64,000 nt of DNA from Undaria pinnatifida (Eukaryota > Sar > Phaeophyceae > Laminariales > Alariaceae). The stretch is taken from contig JABAKD010000026.1 in assembly GCA_012845835.1 (NCBI GenBank), forward strand, positions 15,368,158 through 15,432,157, in the 5' to 3' direction. Position numbers and translations under genes: made by a program. Position 1 is the stretch's first letter, and every line of letters begins with the position of its first letter. The notes beneath the pieces are model-generated. The model was not told the DNA's origin. It saw only the letters and a program-made list of their open reading frames with translations, and did no database searches. Shown here one piece after another: positions 11,851 to 22,879 of this stretch.

Positions 11851-12135
11851 CAGTCGTAGCTCAGATCCGGGGTCACATCGCGGATCCTCCACCCGCCTCC
11901 CCACTACGCTACGTGTCTTCATTTTCATCGCGAGAAGAACTCAACGCTTTTTTTCTTCGTCGACTGGCGCCGAATGGTACCTACTACTCGCGATGCTAGG
12001 GGCTCCCAGCATAGGTTCATTTTTATTTGTTTTTTATTTCGGGAAATTAAGTGAAATCTCATCACGGTGGGGATCTAACTCAAGGACGGACGCTAGTAGT
12101 ACTCGAGCGTAGCCACTGAATCACCGGGGCGACCA
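11851..12135 (-). repeat. Two tRNA-like (SINE-type) promoter segments
   Basis: On the minus strand 12135-12061 reads GTCGCCCCGGTGATTCAGTGG, an A-box-like TGATTCAGTGG, and about 35 bases later GAGTTAGATCCCC, a B-box-like element. A second pair lies at 11915-11851: TAGCGTAGTGG, then GGATCTGAGCTAC. The spacing is that of a tRNA or a tRNA-derived SINE head. Neither folds into a convincing functional tRNA by eye, because acceptor and anticodon stems are poor, so I call them SINE-like relics. Confidence 0.4.
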
Positions 12136-12711
12136 GTCTGTCATGAAATCAAAGAAAAGTGCCGCCGAAAATGAGTGAGCGCAAACTCTTTTTTCGCAGC
12201 ATTTTTTATCTTTTGTATTTTTCATTTTATTTCCAAATAATCTCGTGTGCTGGCTCAAGCGCAATTGTTTTTCCCGCGTGGTCGTCCCGTATGACTTTGT
12301 GTAGATAATCCACCTTCATGGACTCCAATGTGTATGCCTGTCTGGTAGTTTGGGTCCACATAGTTCTTGTTCTAGGAGGCGTCGGCGCGGACAATGGGTT
12401 TGCTGATTGTAGATAGATAGGCGAAAAGGTCGATTAATTGTGAAGAGCACAAACGATGCGTCCGGGATACACCCGCCTCGCGAGTTACCTCAGTCCAACG
12501 GAAGGTAAGGTGCAGACGAATTACACCCAGCATCAGTTCGTCGATTACATACCGGTACGACCGTTATTGGCTCAACCTCCGACCAGTAACACTTTCCACC
12601 ACCTTGGTTTGACAAAAACATAATGTGTAACAAATTCATCCGGCGAGTAGAGTCTAGTCTATGCCATACAAACTCCTTCATCAAGCCTGCAGGTGCCCTG
12701 ATGACAGCGTC
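12136..12711. other. No gene recognised
   Basis: Unassigned AT-rich sequence. Open frames are below 65 codons and show no recognisable motif. Confidence 0.4.
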
Positions 12712-13037
12712 GTAGATGCAGGTAGGTGTGTATTCCTCGGTTGAGCGTCGTCAAGTATTTATGGGTTTCGTGAGCAACGTTTTTACGAGGTCGAGGCATT
12801 TCGGGCGATGAGGGACATCGTGAGAAAACATAGTTAAGTGAAATCAATGTACTGTAGCATATGTATGTATGTTCGTAGATGCAGGTAGGTGTGTATTCCT
12901 CGGTTGAGCGTCGTCAAGTATTTATGGGTTTCGTGAGCAACGTTTTTACGAGGTCGAGGCATTTCGGGCGATGAGGGACATCGTGAGAAAACATAGTTAA
13001 GTGAAATCAATGTACTGTAGCATATGTATGTATGTTC
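12712..13037. repeat. Perfect tandem duplication, 163-bp unit x2
   Basis: Unit 12712-12874 (starts GTAGATGCAGGTAGGTG, ends TATGTATGTTC) is repeated at 12875-13037 with no difference that I could find. The surrounding open frames on the minus strand repeat the same ~54-residue string because of this and are not likely genes. Identity implies a very recent duplication or an assembly artefact. Confidence 0.9.
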
Positions 13038-13599
13038 AGCTGTGTGGGCGTTCGTCCCCATCTCGGGGATATGTTGCGTACGTTGCGAGCCTTGGCATGG
13101 TTGAGCGACGATAGCTACGCTTGACGGTCGAAGAAAAAGTATCTATATGTGCCACGAGCGGTGCTGGGGAGAGGACGTACGCGACGTTTACGCATTGGTT
13201 ATTCTATCACGCATACATCATACGTAGGTGCGTTGACTGTTACGTTAGAGACGTATCGTTGACATGGCGTATGTACCTGCCTTATGCCTGTTTTTTATTT
13301 TTAGGGCCCAACATTATCAGCCGGCCCTTTGTCTTGGAAAATGTATTTTGTTTGCTGCCACATTTGTGGTTGACAAGAGGTCTTAGCTTTTATGTGATCT
13401 TCACTAGGCCGATCCGGCAACCCTTGCACATAACCTAGTATTATTGAAGCTACTAAAATACCATAATAATCCGGTGTATACCAAATGTTGAAATGGCTAA
13501 AAGACACGTTCAGTTAACCATTCCAAGCGATAAATCCTCGGAATGCGTAGGGTTATGCCAAGTCGCCGTGGGGACTTTCATGCACCAATATGCTAACGT

Positions 13600-13960
13600 C
13601 CTGTTGGTGTATGCCTGCGCACAAGTCTGATGTATACGATGTGTATGACTGCATAGAATCTACGGACATTGTGGAGTAGAACAATTGTTATGATTGGCGG
13701 TCCCAATCTTCGATATGTTCGAGTTGAGCCCCCTTTGGCTCAATGTATCATTACTGCTTTTGTTGTTGTCTTCGGGTGCGCATGCTCGGAAGTGCTCTTT
13801 CTTCTTCGGCGGGACAACGATAATATATGTACTAGTACATAATATACTAGTATCTGTTTTACGACTGCTTCCGAGGGCCCATCGACGGCTCCCACCTTGA
13901 CATGCTCTACCACATGATGACCTAGGCAACCTCGTGTACGAGATACTCTAATACGCTAGC
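13600..13960 (+). repeat. Dispersed repeat D1, copy 1
   Basis: Aligns with 18755-19170 in the same orientation. Shared blocks are TATGCCTGCGCACAAGTCTG, 'GATTGGCGGTC', TATGTTCGAGTTGAGCCCC, 'CGACTGCTTCCGAGGGCCCA' and 'CCTTGACATGCTCTACCACA'. No coding potential is evident. Confidence 0.75.
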
Positions 13961-13969
13961 GTGGTGACG

Positions 13970-14839
13970 TCACCAGAGGTCGTACTGCGAGGAGGCCCAC
14001 ACACTACTAGTGTTTCATACTAGCGGAAGATGGCCAACATATTGGAACCGAGCTCGGAGACGTGAACGCGCTGGACCGGGGCTGACTCAAGACACCTTTT
14101 TCTCGGGGTGCTTCAGGAGCGTTTTTTCTTCGTCATCGACCTTCACCCTACCCGACAGTGACGGAACCCGTACGTACACCATCAGTAACAGAGAACACGA
14201 CCATCGAGACGCAGACAAAGCCGACCAGACACAGGAATAGGCGAAGCAGTCAGGGATGGACAGCGTGAGCCAGAAAAGCCATGGTCCTTCACGTGCTACC
14301 CATACCTCTTTGTACGTGCTTGCATTGAGGGAGCGATTTCAGGGTTGATTTTTGAGCAGCAGTTACGAGAAATTCTGCGCGACGATGAATGGCAAAGGTG
14401 GGATGCCAGTGGAAGGACAGCCAGCGAAGCTTATGGGAACGAATGTGGAGCAGCAGCATGCATGCATGTGCACAGCATGAGATTTGGGTAAGGTCAGGGG
14501 AGGAAGCGAGCAGGACAAAACAAGGGAGGAGGGGACCGCCCCTTCCTCGCCAGCACGAGCTTCGGCCCACAAAAGGCGCGTATTCGTTTCCCTTGAAATT
14601 TTTGTGTTGTTCAAAATTTTTTTCTAGGTAGAGTTGATTGATGTGTTGTTGGTTTCGTGTGCTAATCAGGTGGTACGTACAGTTCAGTAGAGTCGTAAGT
14701 ACCTGAAGAGTTCGAGTCGACTTTGATTTTTTATATTGTAAGATAGGAGATGTGTTGCTACATTGCCTGCTGATATGGTCAGAGCAACGCTGACGACTAA
14801 ATTTTTCTGCATTAATAGTAGACTATATAGTACAATCGT
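13970..14839. other. No gene recognised
   Basis: Unassigned sequence with short open frames only. A frame at 14010-14240 (plus) ends in a charged, His/Asp-rich stretch, but nothing supports it as a gene. Confidence 0.4.
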
Positions 14840-17365
14840 ACAGTATGTAATAATGTGAAAAATAGGTACAGACCGACATGTTAACACTGCGGTAAACCAC
14901 ACGACAAACCTTTTACGCAGGGGAGGGTTAGGGTTAGGGTTCGTGCCTGGATAATTTTTCATGATTGCCTGACAATCTCTTACCATACTCAACCCAAACA
15001 CGTATGCCTAACGAAGTAAAGTCACCTTCGCGTTCAATAGTGGTGACATCGCATTCCCAAGTGAGTCAACCTCTATCAAACGCAGTACTATATGCCTGAC
15101 GAAGTAAAGACACGCTCTCGTTCAAAAGTGGTGACATAGCATGCCCACGTGAGGCAACCTCTTCCAAACCCAGTAGCATGTGCCTGACGAAGTAAAGTCA
15201 CCCTCTCGTTCAATAGTAGTGTTGACATCGCATGCTCACCTCGCTTGCTGTACTTGTAAGATGTATCTCTGTCTTAGAATTGGCGACCTCAGAGCCCCAC
15301 ATCGGCACGGTAAAAATCATGGGCGTGGAATGGTACATTTGAGACATTAAAAATTTGAAAAGGAAGCACAGGCAGATATGTTGAAATTGCGGTATTCCAC
15401 ACTACCAACCTATTACGTACGAAGGTTATTTCGTACATACCGTGTGCATGATCCCCTCCCAATCTATGCCAAACGAAGTATGACTAAGGAAGTAACGAAT
15501 TTGAGCACGTGTACACCAAGCGTTCCTTTCAAAACACTAACGCATTCGCATTCTCCCCCTCAAGCTCAATGGCGGTGACATTGTATGAACACCTCACCCC
15601 GCCTGTTGTATTTGGCAATATGTATCTTATCATAATTAGCGGTGTCAGAAAAAATTGGTAACTACATGATTGTTCCTATCAATTGAAATATTGATCTTTC
15701 GATTAATGTACGATATCAAATCATGAAGTTTTAACACGATGTTTACTACACCTAAACACTGGGTTGCATGCTGCATCTAACATCAAACTTTCTGGAGCAG
15801 TAAACATTACCAGGCAGATGATATAATGGGGTGTCGTTTTGCTACAACCGTCGGATTTGTCCCTTTTGAAGATTTATAGTTTCCGCGCACATATTGAAAT
15901 GTCCCGTCCCCCCCCCCCACTCCCCAGATCCCTCATTTTCAAACGCCCCACCAAAAATCAAAATCTACCAGAGTAGTAAACACTATATTTGTCCTGCCCC
16001 CCCCCCGCCCCCTCCCTCCCCCGATCCCTCTTGTTCAAACGCCCCCCCCCCCCCCCTCCTCTCCCCCGATCTCTCTCTTTCAAACGCCCCTCCTAAAAGC
16101 TAAATCTACCAGAGTATTAAACACTACCAGCCAGCTGATATCATCTTATTATCTTTCCAGCCATCCACGCCGAACCTCCAACTCATTTCCGCCGTCCTTC
16201 CCCCCCCCTTCAAATCTTTTTGTTTTTTCTTTTTTCCGCCCAGGTTGTTCAAACGCCTAATTACCACCGAAATCGGCCAGAGTAATAAACACCCCTACGC
16301 AGTTGATATCACGTTTTTTTTTCTAACCATCCATGACGTAGTTAACATTCTCCCGCCCCCCCCCACTCGCCCCTCCGACGCCCCCTCCTTCCCCACCACC
16401 CGCACGATCGCCTAGACATGGGACCACGCGTATACCAAGCCCCTACACACATGGTTAAAACGGGCAATCGAAGTCCAAATCTTTGACCTCACTGCCAGAG
16501 TGTATTGGAATATTATATGTGACCTAAATCTGTTAGAACCCCTTCCCGCCCCCACCCCCCTTCCTCCCTTTTTTTTTTTTTTTTCTCGCTTTTCCTTGCT
16601 CGAACGCCCGACTAAATATTGAAATCCGCCAGAGTGATAAACACTTCCACGCACTCGATATCACAATATTATCTTCCTAGAGGTATCCAGGCCGCTGCTT
16701 TCCTCCCCCCGCCCCCCCCCGCCCCCAACGCCCCCTCAATCCCTACCATCCGCACCGTCGCCTAGACCTAGCAACACACGTATAGCAAACCCCTACATCT
16801 ATGCCACCTAAAGCCCGTCCCGCCCCCTCCCCCCCCTCACCTTCCCTCACCTCCCTCTACCCCCCACCCTCCCACCCCACCCCCACCCCCTCGAACACTC
16901 CGCCCTCTACTCGTTGGTTGTACGACTTACAAGATATACATGATAAAGTGGTGTATAGTTTTTCCCACGCACAGTTTACGCTGTCCCGCCCGTCCCTCCC
17001 CCCCCCCCCCCCACCCTCGCTCCATTTTGATCAAACCCAGGTCCCCACGTCCTTCTAAACTTTGACCTCCATTTGCCGGTTATTCGACTCACAGAATTCA
17101 CTTGATAAACGAACGCATTTCGTTCCACACCTGTCAGATTTTGTCCCCCTCAAGGACGTATTTTATAGTTTCCCCGTACAGCCTAAGTAGCATCACCCTG
17201 TTGACCCTGATAGCTACCACACTGTAGTTGCAAGGGGAGTCGCCGACCTATGTCCTTAATGAGGACACACAGCCCGTAGAACGCGAGATCGGAGTGTCAC
17301 ACACAACTTGCATGGATGAGTTTCGACAAAATCTTCGATCTCACAGCTGGAGTGTGTTTTCATAT
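14840..17365 (+). repeat. CMR copy 6, longest copy, with internal 88-bp tandem repeat
   Basis: The longest CMR sense copy. A 5' segment (14860-15000, TGTTAACACTGCGGTAAACC) recurs as a variant at 15375-15415. It is followed by three ~88-bp units starting near 15006, 15094 and 15182 (GCCTGACGAAGTAAAGTCAC). The common body (15515-15700) and C-tract modules (15905, 16000, 16045, 16200, 16555, 16700, 16830-16860, 17000) come next. The terminal block is at 17120-17365 (GGCGACCTATG, CACAGCTGGAGTGTGTTTTC). No protein is encoded that I can recognise. Confidence 0.75.
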
Positions 17366-17369
17366 ATCT

Positions 17370-18095
17370 TAGTAATAATACGAGTTGGGACTTTGGTTCC
17401 TTTCCAATGCCAAGTTTTTCATCAGTTCCAAACAGTTGAGAAAAATGCTTCTTGATGAAAATATTACTTTTGATTTTGGTTGAGAAAACATCACGGTATT
17501 GATTGGTGTATTAGCGGTCTATCCTATATAGCCGGTACCTGGTACGTGGTAGTGGTGGTTATGTGTTTGTTTTCCTCATCAATAGGACGGTTGTGATCCA
17601 TCTTACATTACAGGGAGTTTGATATGTTGGTGAGGGATTCGTGTATGAGGTGTATGGTGATATTCTTTGAAGGTCGAGCTGGCAGGATGTTTGATTTCTC
17701 TGAACAGGAAGAATAGGTAGGTATGATGCTCGCTGGCTTTCAAGGTTATTTGAGAGACGACATGTCCTAATCAAAGTGTCCTGTAATACCAACGCGTGTT
17801 AAGAGCTTGGCATGGACTAAACCAAGGGCGGAACTGGTTGGACAAGATGTGGCTTGACTCCCGAATGGGGGAGTTATATAGCAGCTCATGTTTTTGGGTC
17901 ATGGAATAGTAGAAGGCGACACTCTATTATATTATATTTTTATTTGAATTTCGATGGTACTTTGGAGTTTGCGCTAATCAAAGATGAAATGAGCATTATC
18001 ATGACAGTCACGAGCAGGAGGGATGTAAGATTCACTATGTGCTCGTATAAACGTCCGAGTATCAAACTCGGGTCTGCGTTGACAATGAAAGAGTA
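17370..18095. other. No gene recognised
   Basis: Unassigned AT-rich sequence between two CMR copies. A plus-strand frame of 80 residues (17854-18096) has no recognised domain. Confidence 0.4.
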
Positions 18096-18103
18096 ATATA
18101 TAT

Positions 18104-18330
18104 ATTCCCCCTCAGAAACGGGTTTTATAGTTTCCGCGCACAGACCGACTAACATCACCCTGTTGACCCTGATAGCTACACTGTAGTTGCAAGGGGAGTC
18201 GCCGACCTATATCCTCAATGAGGACACACAACTCGTAATACGCTCGATCGGAGTATCACACACAGCTTGCAAAGATGATTTTCGACGAAATCTTCGATCT
18301 CACAGCTGGAGTGTATTTTCATTTTTTTAT
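18104..18330 (+). repeat. CMR copy 7 (3'-terminal fragment)
   Basis: Only the last ~225 bases: CCCTCAGAAACGGGTTTTAT, GTTGACCCTGATAGCTACAC, GGCGACCTATAT, CGATCGGAGTATCACACAC, then CACAGCTGGAGTGTATTTT and the AT-rich tail. It is a typical 5'-truncated form. Confidence 0.85.
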
Positions 18331-18754
18331 AATATATTTTTTTTGCCTGAGGCATGTAGAGAAGGACAGTATCTACCCCCAGAGTTTTTCTTTACTGAAG
18401 ATTTGGAGATATACCAATGTGGGGGAACAATACAGTTTGGTTTTTTAGGGTTATTTTCTGCCTGATTTATTCAAAGACGATCGAAAGTTTTGATTTATGG
18501 TTTTACACGGATAAATCTTGCTGCACACTTGATCGCCCATATTCTCATACATAGCGATTTCCGTTACGATTATTGCTGTTCGATTTCGCTAGCTACGACG
18601 TTAGGTATCAATGTTGGGATTTTCGGAGCAGAGGCAGTATTGGTTTGGAATTGACGATGGATATTTGAGGCATGTACCTTGCGTGAATAGGCAAGGTTTC
18701 GTTTGGTGAGCCTTTATTCAACGTTATCATGACGTGCACACAGGCAGGGGGGAT

Positions 18755-19173
18755 GTTGGTTTATGCCTGCGCACTAGTCTGATGTATGATATGTATGACT
18801 GCAAAGAATTTACGGGGATGGTAGTGTAGAGCAAATGATATGATTGGCGGTCTCGATCGTCTATATGTTCGAGTTGAGCCCCGTCTATCTAAATGTGTGT
18901 TTACTGCTTGATCTTGTCGTTGTGTTCGGGTGTGCGTGTTCAGAGTGCCCTTCCTTCTGCGGCGGAGACAACGAGAATACATGTACTAGTACCTGTATTA
19001 CGACTGCTCCCGAGGGCCCATCGTCGGCTCCCACCTTGACATGCTCTACTACATGATGCCCGAGGCAACCCCGTGTACGAGGTACTCCAGTACACTGGGC
19101 CCATCGGCGGCTTCTACCTTGAAATGCTCTACCACATAATGACCTCGGCAACCCCGTGTACGAGGTACTCCAG
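18755..19173 (+). repeat. Dispersed repeat D1, copy 2, with 83-bp internal duplication
   Basis: Second copy of the 13600-13960 repeat. Its last part is duplicated in tandem: units start at 19014 and 19097 (GGGCCCATCG, then CATGCTCTACnACATnATG, ending CGTGTACGAGGTACTCCAGT). Confidence 0.75.
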
Positions 19174-19174
19174 T

Positions 19175-20098
19175 ACGTCCAACAGGGTGTCTACTGTGTA
19201 TAGCCGTAAAAACGGTGCCTTCAGAAAGCTGAATCAAACAATTGTATACGTGGAGTTGTTTAGATAATATTAAACTTATTGCTTTCCCACCTCTGGCCAG
19301 ATATATCCGATGCAGCCTCCGGGTGGGGTGGGGAGAGAGTTTAAGACATTCATTCGACATCCATTCGACATTTATTCGACATTCAAATTTTTCCTCCCCA
19401 AAAGAAAAAACATTTGAAATGCTTAGAATATGTGACCGGCCAAACAGGCCCCACCCCGGTAAAGCTTGAAACAGACGAAAAGGACTTCAAACCAAGCCAA
19501 CCATACCTCTTCACAACACGATTTACAAATATTGACAAGGATCCTCCCTACGGGAAGCGGAGCAACCATCACGTGGTTGAAGACGGCACGACCCCCAAAA
19601 CCACGGGCTCTGAAACCCCAACATGCTGATATGCTCCTACGATCGACCGGGCACACCTCAACAAAAAAAAGAGCGCATCTTGATAGGGATACACCACGAA
19701 AAAGTGCAAATTAATCTCGCTCTCATAACAATGCTACAGAAGTTCATTTTCTTTTTCAGTAGCGACTTGGTCTCTCGTTGGTTCCTTGCCTTCCACGGAG
19801 ACAATGTCCGACGTAAGCGGGTACACGCACAATCACGACATATTTCAGGACTCTCTAGGACGCGGTCATGATAAGGGGCTTTCAACTCACTAAACCGGGA
19901 TTGCGCACCCCACGGGGTATCGAACAAATGCGAGACGCCGTCTGACCGTCCGACTGAACGAATGCATTTAATTGCGGACGCGGAATATATAGTCGACAGA
20001 CTACTCCTGCCTAGGTAACTCTACATTTCTCGAAAGGTGGACGAAACCGTCCGCACCTCTCTACTACGCAAACTTGGAAAATAAATGTGCAAATACGC
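19175..20098. other. No gene recognised
   Basis: Unassigned. Pyrimidine-rich TTTCTTTTTCAG at about 19747-19759 resembles a splice acceptor, but I could not connect it to convincing exons on the plus strand. Confidence 0.35.
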
Positions 20099-21402
20099 CT
20101 ATGCGGCGATTGCAACCAAAAGCTCAACAACGGTAAACAATACAACTCCCCACACAGCAGAACCTCTTCCGCTTCTGATTGCCCCGCTTGCAAGAGCAGC
20201 TTCGTCGATTCCGGCCGGCGGCGTCGCTTCATTGTCTTCACCCCCCCCCGAAACGTCAATAGGAGCTAAGGTGTCAATGATACTACGGATTCCTTCTGCT
20301 GACGGAGACCGAGTGACACTGATGCCAAGCGTTTCTTCCGCTGACGGAGATGGAGTGTGATCGGTCGCTTCGTCGTGATCGAAACCACTTGTCGGCGCTG
20401 GTGTGCTCATAGTCGCGTTAACCCCAGTATCGGTCACCGGGGCGGGGGTATAAGCTTCAGCGTCGTCATCATCGTAACCTACTGTCGGGGCTGAGACGTC
20501 GGAACTGGTGAATTCAACGGCCTCTGTTGTGGGGGCAAGGGTTTCATCAACAGAGCCGCGGTCGGCGTTTGCGGCCGGTGCAGGAGTGCCGGCAGCGGTG
20601 TAGTCATTGGCATCGCTCGTCGGGGCTGGGGTGTATTCAGCATGGGCAGAGTCCACATATGAAGCAACAGCTGTTGGTGCTGGCGTGTATAAAGTCAGGG
20701 TTGCGGCGTCCGTCGTGCACGATCCGTAGCTGAAGCATGGGGTGCGGGCAAAGGATTCAGACGATGTTGGGCGGAGACACGTTAAGCGAGATTGTTCACT
20801 GGTACTCGTATCGCGTTCATACCGCGGACGACATCGCTACCTGATTGTTTTGAGTAGTCCATGGCACATCAAGACGTTGAATGCAGGTGCGTAGAAGACA
20901 TGTGGCGGCATAGAACGCGGACGGGGTTAGTCGTCAAAAACTACACAATGATCTTTCACCGGACGTTTCACGCGAGATAGTCCGTAGTTGCGTTCAGTAT
21001 ACCCTCAGCCAGCATATCAAATCTGCGAGGACAACAATCGTGTGTGTACTTGGGCTCCTACGTAACGTGTATTCGTCTCTTACCTGTAGAACAAACCGTC
21101 CACAGGGACTGTGGAACACGGAGGCGGGGAAAATAAGGGCGTGTGAATCTCGCGGCGCACGTCGCCGGAACACGTGATGTCATCAGAAGAAAAATGTTGT
21201 GAAGTGGTGCTGCCATCTTCCAGGCATTCGCTTATAGAGTAGTCGCTAAAATGCCAAAATTGAGTGCATTCGCCGGTGTGAGCCCCGAATATCGCATAGC
21301 GTCCTGTAACGATCTCGGTGTTGCCAGTGGGGTCGCTACAGTCCTCGTCGTTGTACTCGGTCGCGATGAAGTTGACGACCGTCGAAGAGATAGCTGACGG
21401 CA
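20099..21402 (-). CDS. Secreted, probably GPI-anchored TPAPT-repeat protein (spliced, 5' end not found)
   Basis: The two last exons of a minus-strand gene are visible. The penultimate exon (about 21402-21084) is preceded by a pyrimidine-rich acceptor (TCCTAATCCCCCAG) and ends at the donor CAG|GTAAGAG. It encodes a Cys-containing ectodomain stretch (FIATEYNDEDCSDPTG, YAIFGAHTGEC, SISECLEDGS, DDITCSGD). The last exon (about 20798-20099) keeps phase if spliced at TACCAG|TGAAC. It carries several YTPAPT/TPAPT spacers in an acidic Thr/Ala/Pro-rich region, then a C-terminal hydrophobic segment of about 18 residues (VWGVVLFTVVELLVAIAA) after small residues, the layout of a GPI-attachment signal. Function unknown; surface or cell-wall location is inferred. 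Upstream exons, including the signal peptide, were not located. The exon at 42075-41901 encodes a similar ectodomain start, suggesting a family. Confidence 0.6.
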
Positions 21403-21409
21403 CTGGGGG

Positions 21410-22330
21410 ATTAGGAAGGCGAAAACATGGAGGCATGGGACGTTTTTCTGGCAGTGAATGGAGAATGATTGGTCGATTTGTGGAAGGCCAAATCTTATCG
21501 GGATGTCGTGGCACCGAGTCTCACGGCAATATAGTGACTGAAGTTGTACAAGTTACCACAGACGGGTGCAAACGTATATGCACATACATAATGCCGGCTG
21601 AACCAAGAGAAGAACACCCGGGTGGGCATTTACTATTGTTTACGGATTCACCAAGAATCAAACAAAAAACTTGTACAATAACATACCGTACCTGCAAGGT
21701 CGTGTGTTTCACCCCCCACCCCAGTATTGCCAATATCTTGGAACCAATACATGAACGGGTTGTCGTCCAGTACATGCCAAGGCTTCACATGGTTTTCGAT
21801 AGTTCTACCAATCATTGCTATATGGGAAAAAATGGAACGAGTTCTAGAGATGAATGATTGAAACCATACATGGTTTGCGAGTCTTGCGGGCCGTTGGAGG
21901 GTGGCTCCAGGCCGGAAGATGTACTTACTTACGTATTAATAGTAACAAAGTAACAGGTCGCCCGGGTAGCAGTGATCCTCGGGCCTCGTAGAAGTCATTG
22001 GCGTAATTTCGAATCCCCCGAATGCATACTCGTAAAAATTAGTGCGAACATTTTCTTGTGCACAAGTTGACTTGCGGAAAGCGCGAGACCATTGAGTAAG
22101 CAACACTCGCTATAAAGTCGACGAGCGTTGGGATTGCTGAACCGTTTGCGCTATACAATTGATGGCAAGAACCGACACGGTCGTTTGCTCGTCTGCGCAA
22201 GCTTCGTGACGAATGATGGCAACTAAGCAAACTTTACGGCATTGGCACAACTTTCCGCGAAGCCCTAGTTCACCGTCCGGCCCGGTGCAAAATACATCCT
22301 ACATCTAACCGAAAACCATCAAATCGTCGG
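21410..22330. other. No gene established; tRNA-like segment at 21957-22025
   Basis: This should contain the 5' exons of the minus-strand gene ending at 20099, but I could not identify them. On the plus strand 21957-22025 has GGTCGCCCGGGTAGCAGTG and a good B-box-like TTCGAATCCCCC, similar in its GGTCGCC start to the tRNA-like relics at 12135 and 60203 (minus). Confidence 0.35.
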
Positions 22331-22336
22331 GTCTCG

Positions 22337-22603
22337 ATGTTGTTTTCCAGGTGTTGGTATGAAATAAATGCTTTGTGCTTTTCGAGAAAAAAGGCGCCGT
22401 GCTCACCGTCATCGGTGCATGCCACCGTGGAAGCGCAGGTTCCGCCGACCTCGCCGCAGTACTCGTCGGACGAAGAGTCCAGGAGTTCGCAGGAAGGAGC
22501 TTCAACGTCGTCGGATTCTAGTTCCGTGCAGTTGCCGTCTCCAAAACGTTGGAGACCAGTCTCGCCGGTAGCGATGTCGCATACAGAGAGAAGGCTATCG
22601 TAG
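22337..22603 (+). CDS. Possible terminal exon, Ser-rich
   Basis: An open frame preceded by a reasonable splice acceptor (TGTTGTTTTCCAG). It encodes Pro/Ser-rich sequence with acidic serine clusters (SPQYSSDEESRSSQEG, then STSSDSSSVQLPSPKRW) before a stop at 22603. Such tails are typical of kinase-phosphorylated linker regions but identify no family. The opposite strand is also open for 66 codons. No neighbour supports it. Treat it as a candidate only. Confidence 0.25.
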   Translation: MLFSRCWYEINALCFSRKKAPCSPSSVHATVEAQVPPTSPQYSSDEESRSSQEGASTSSDSSSVQLPSPKRWRPVSPVAMSHTERRLS

Positions 22604-22879
22604 TCGGATTGCCAATAGCACTCATTGAAAGGCGCTAGGGTTCACATTACAAGCAGATAGGACGCACCGTGGGGCAAAGGTAGGGGGGAAGGAATAAGCC
22701 AAGGTACCGACTTGTAATGGGCATGGAACAGCCAACACGGTGTTCCTGAGGACAAGAGGGAAATTTATGGAGAAGGCAAGCGGGACACTGGCGGGGATGT
22801 GTTCGCCAGAAAGAAAAGGGACGATGTGAAGAAGGCAAAGGATACTTTACGCTTGTGGCCGCCTTGCGACAAATTTGGA

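Noticed and set aside
12061-12135. Functional tRNA gene on the minus strand
   Set aside because: A and B boxes are plausible but acceptor and anticodon stems do not pair convincingly.
12490-13061. Repeated minus-strand frames in the duplicated region
   Set aside because: The same short string appears twice because of the 163-bp duplication; no motif and AT-rich context.
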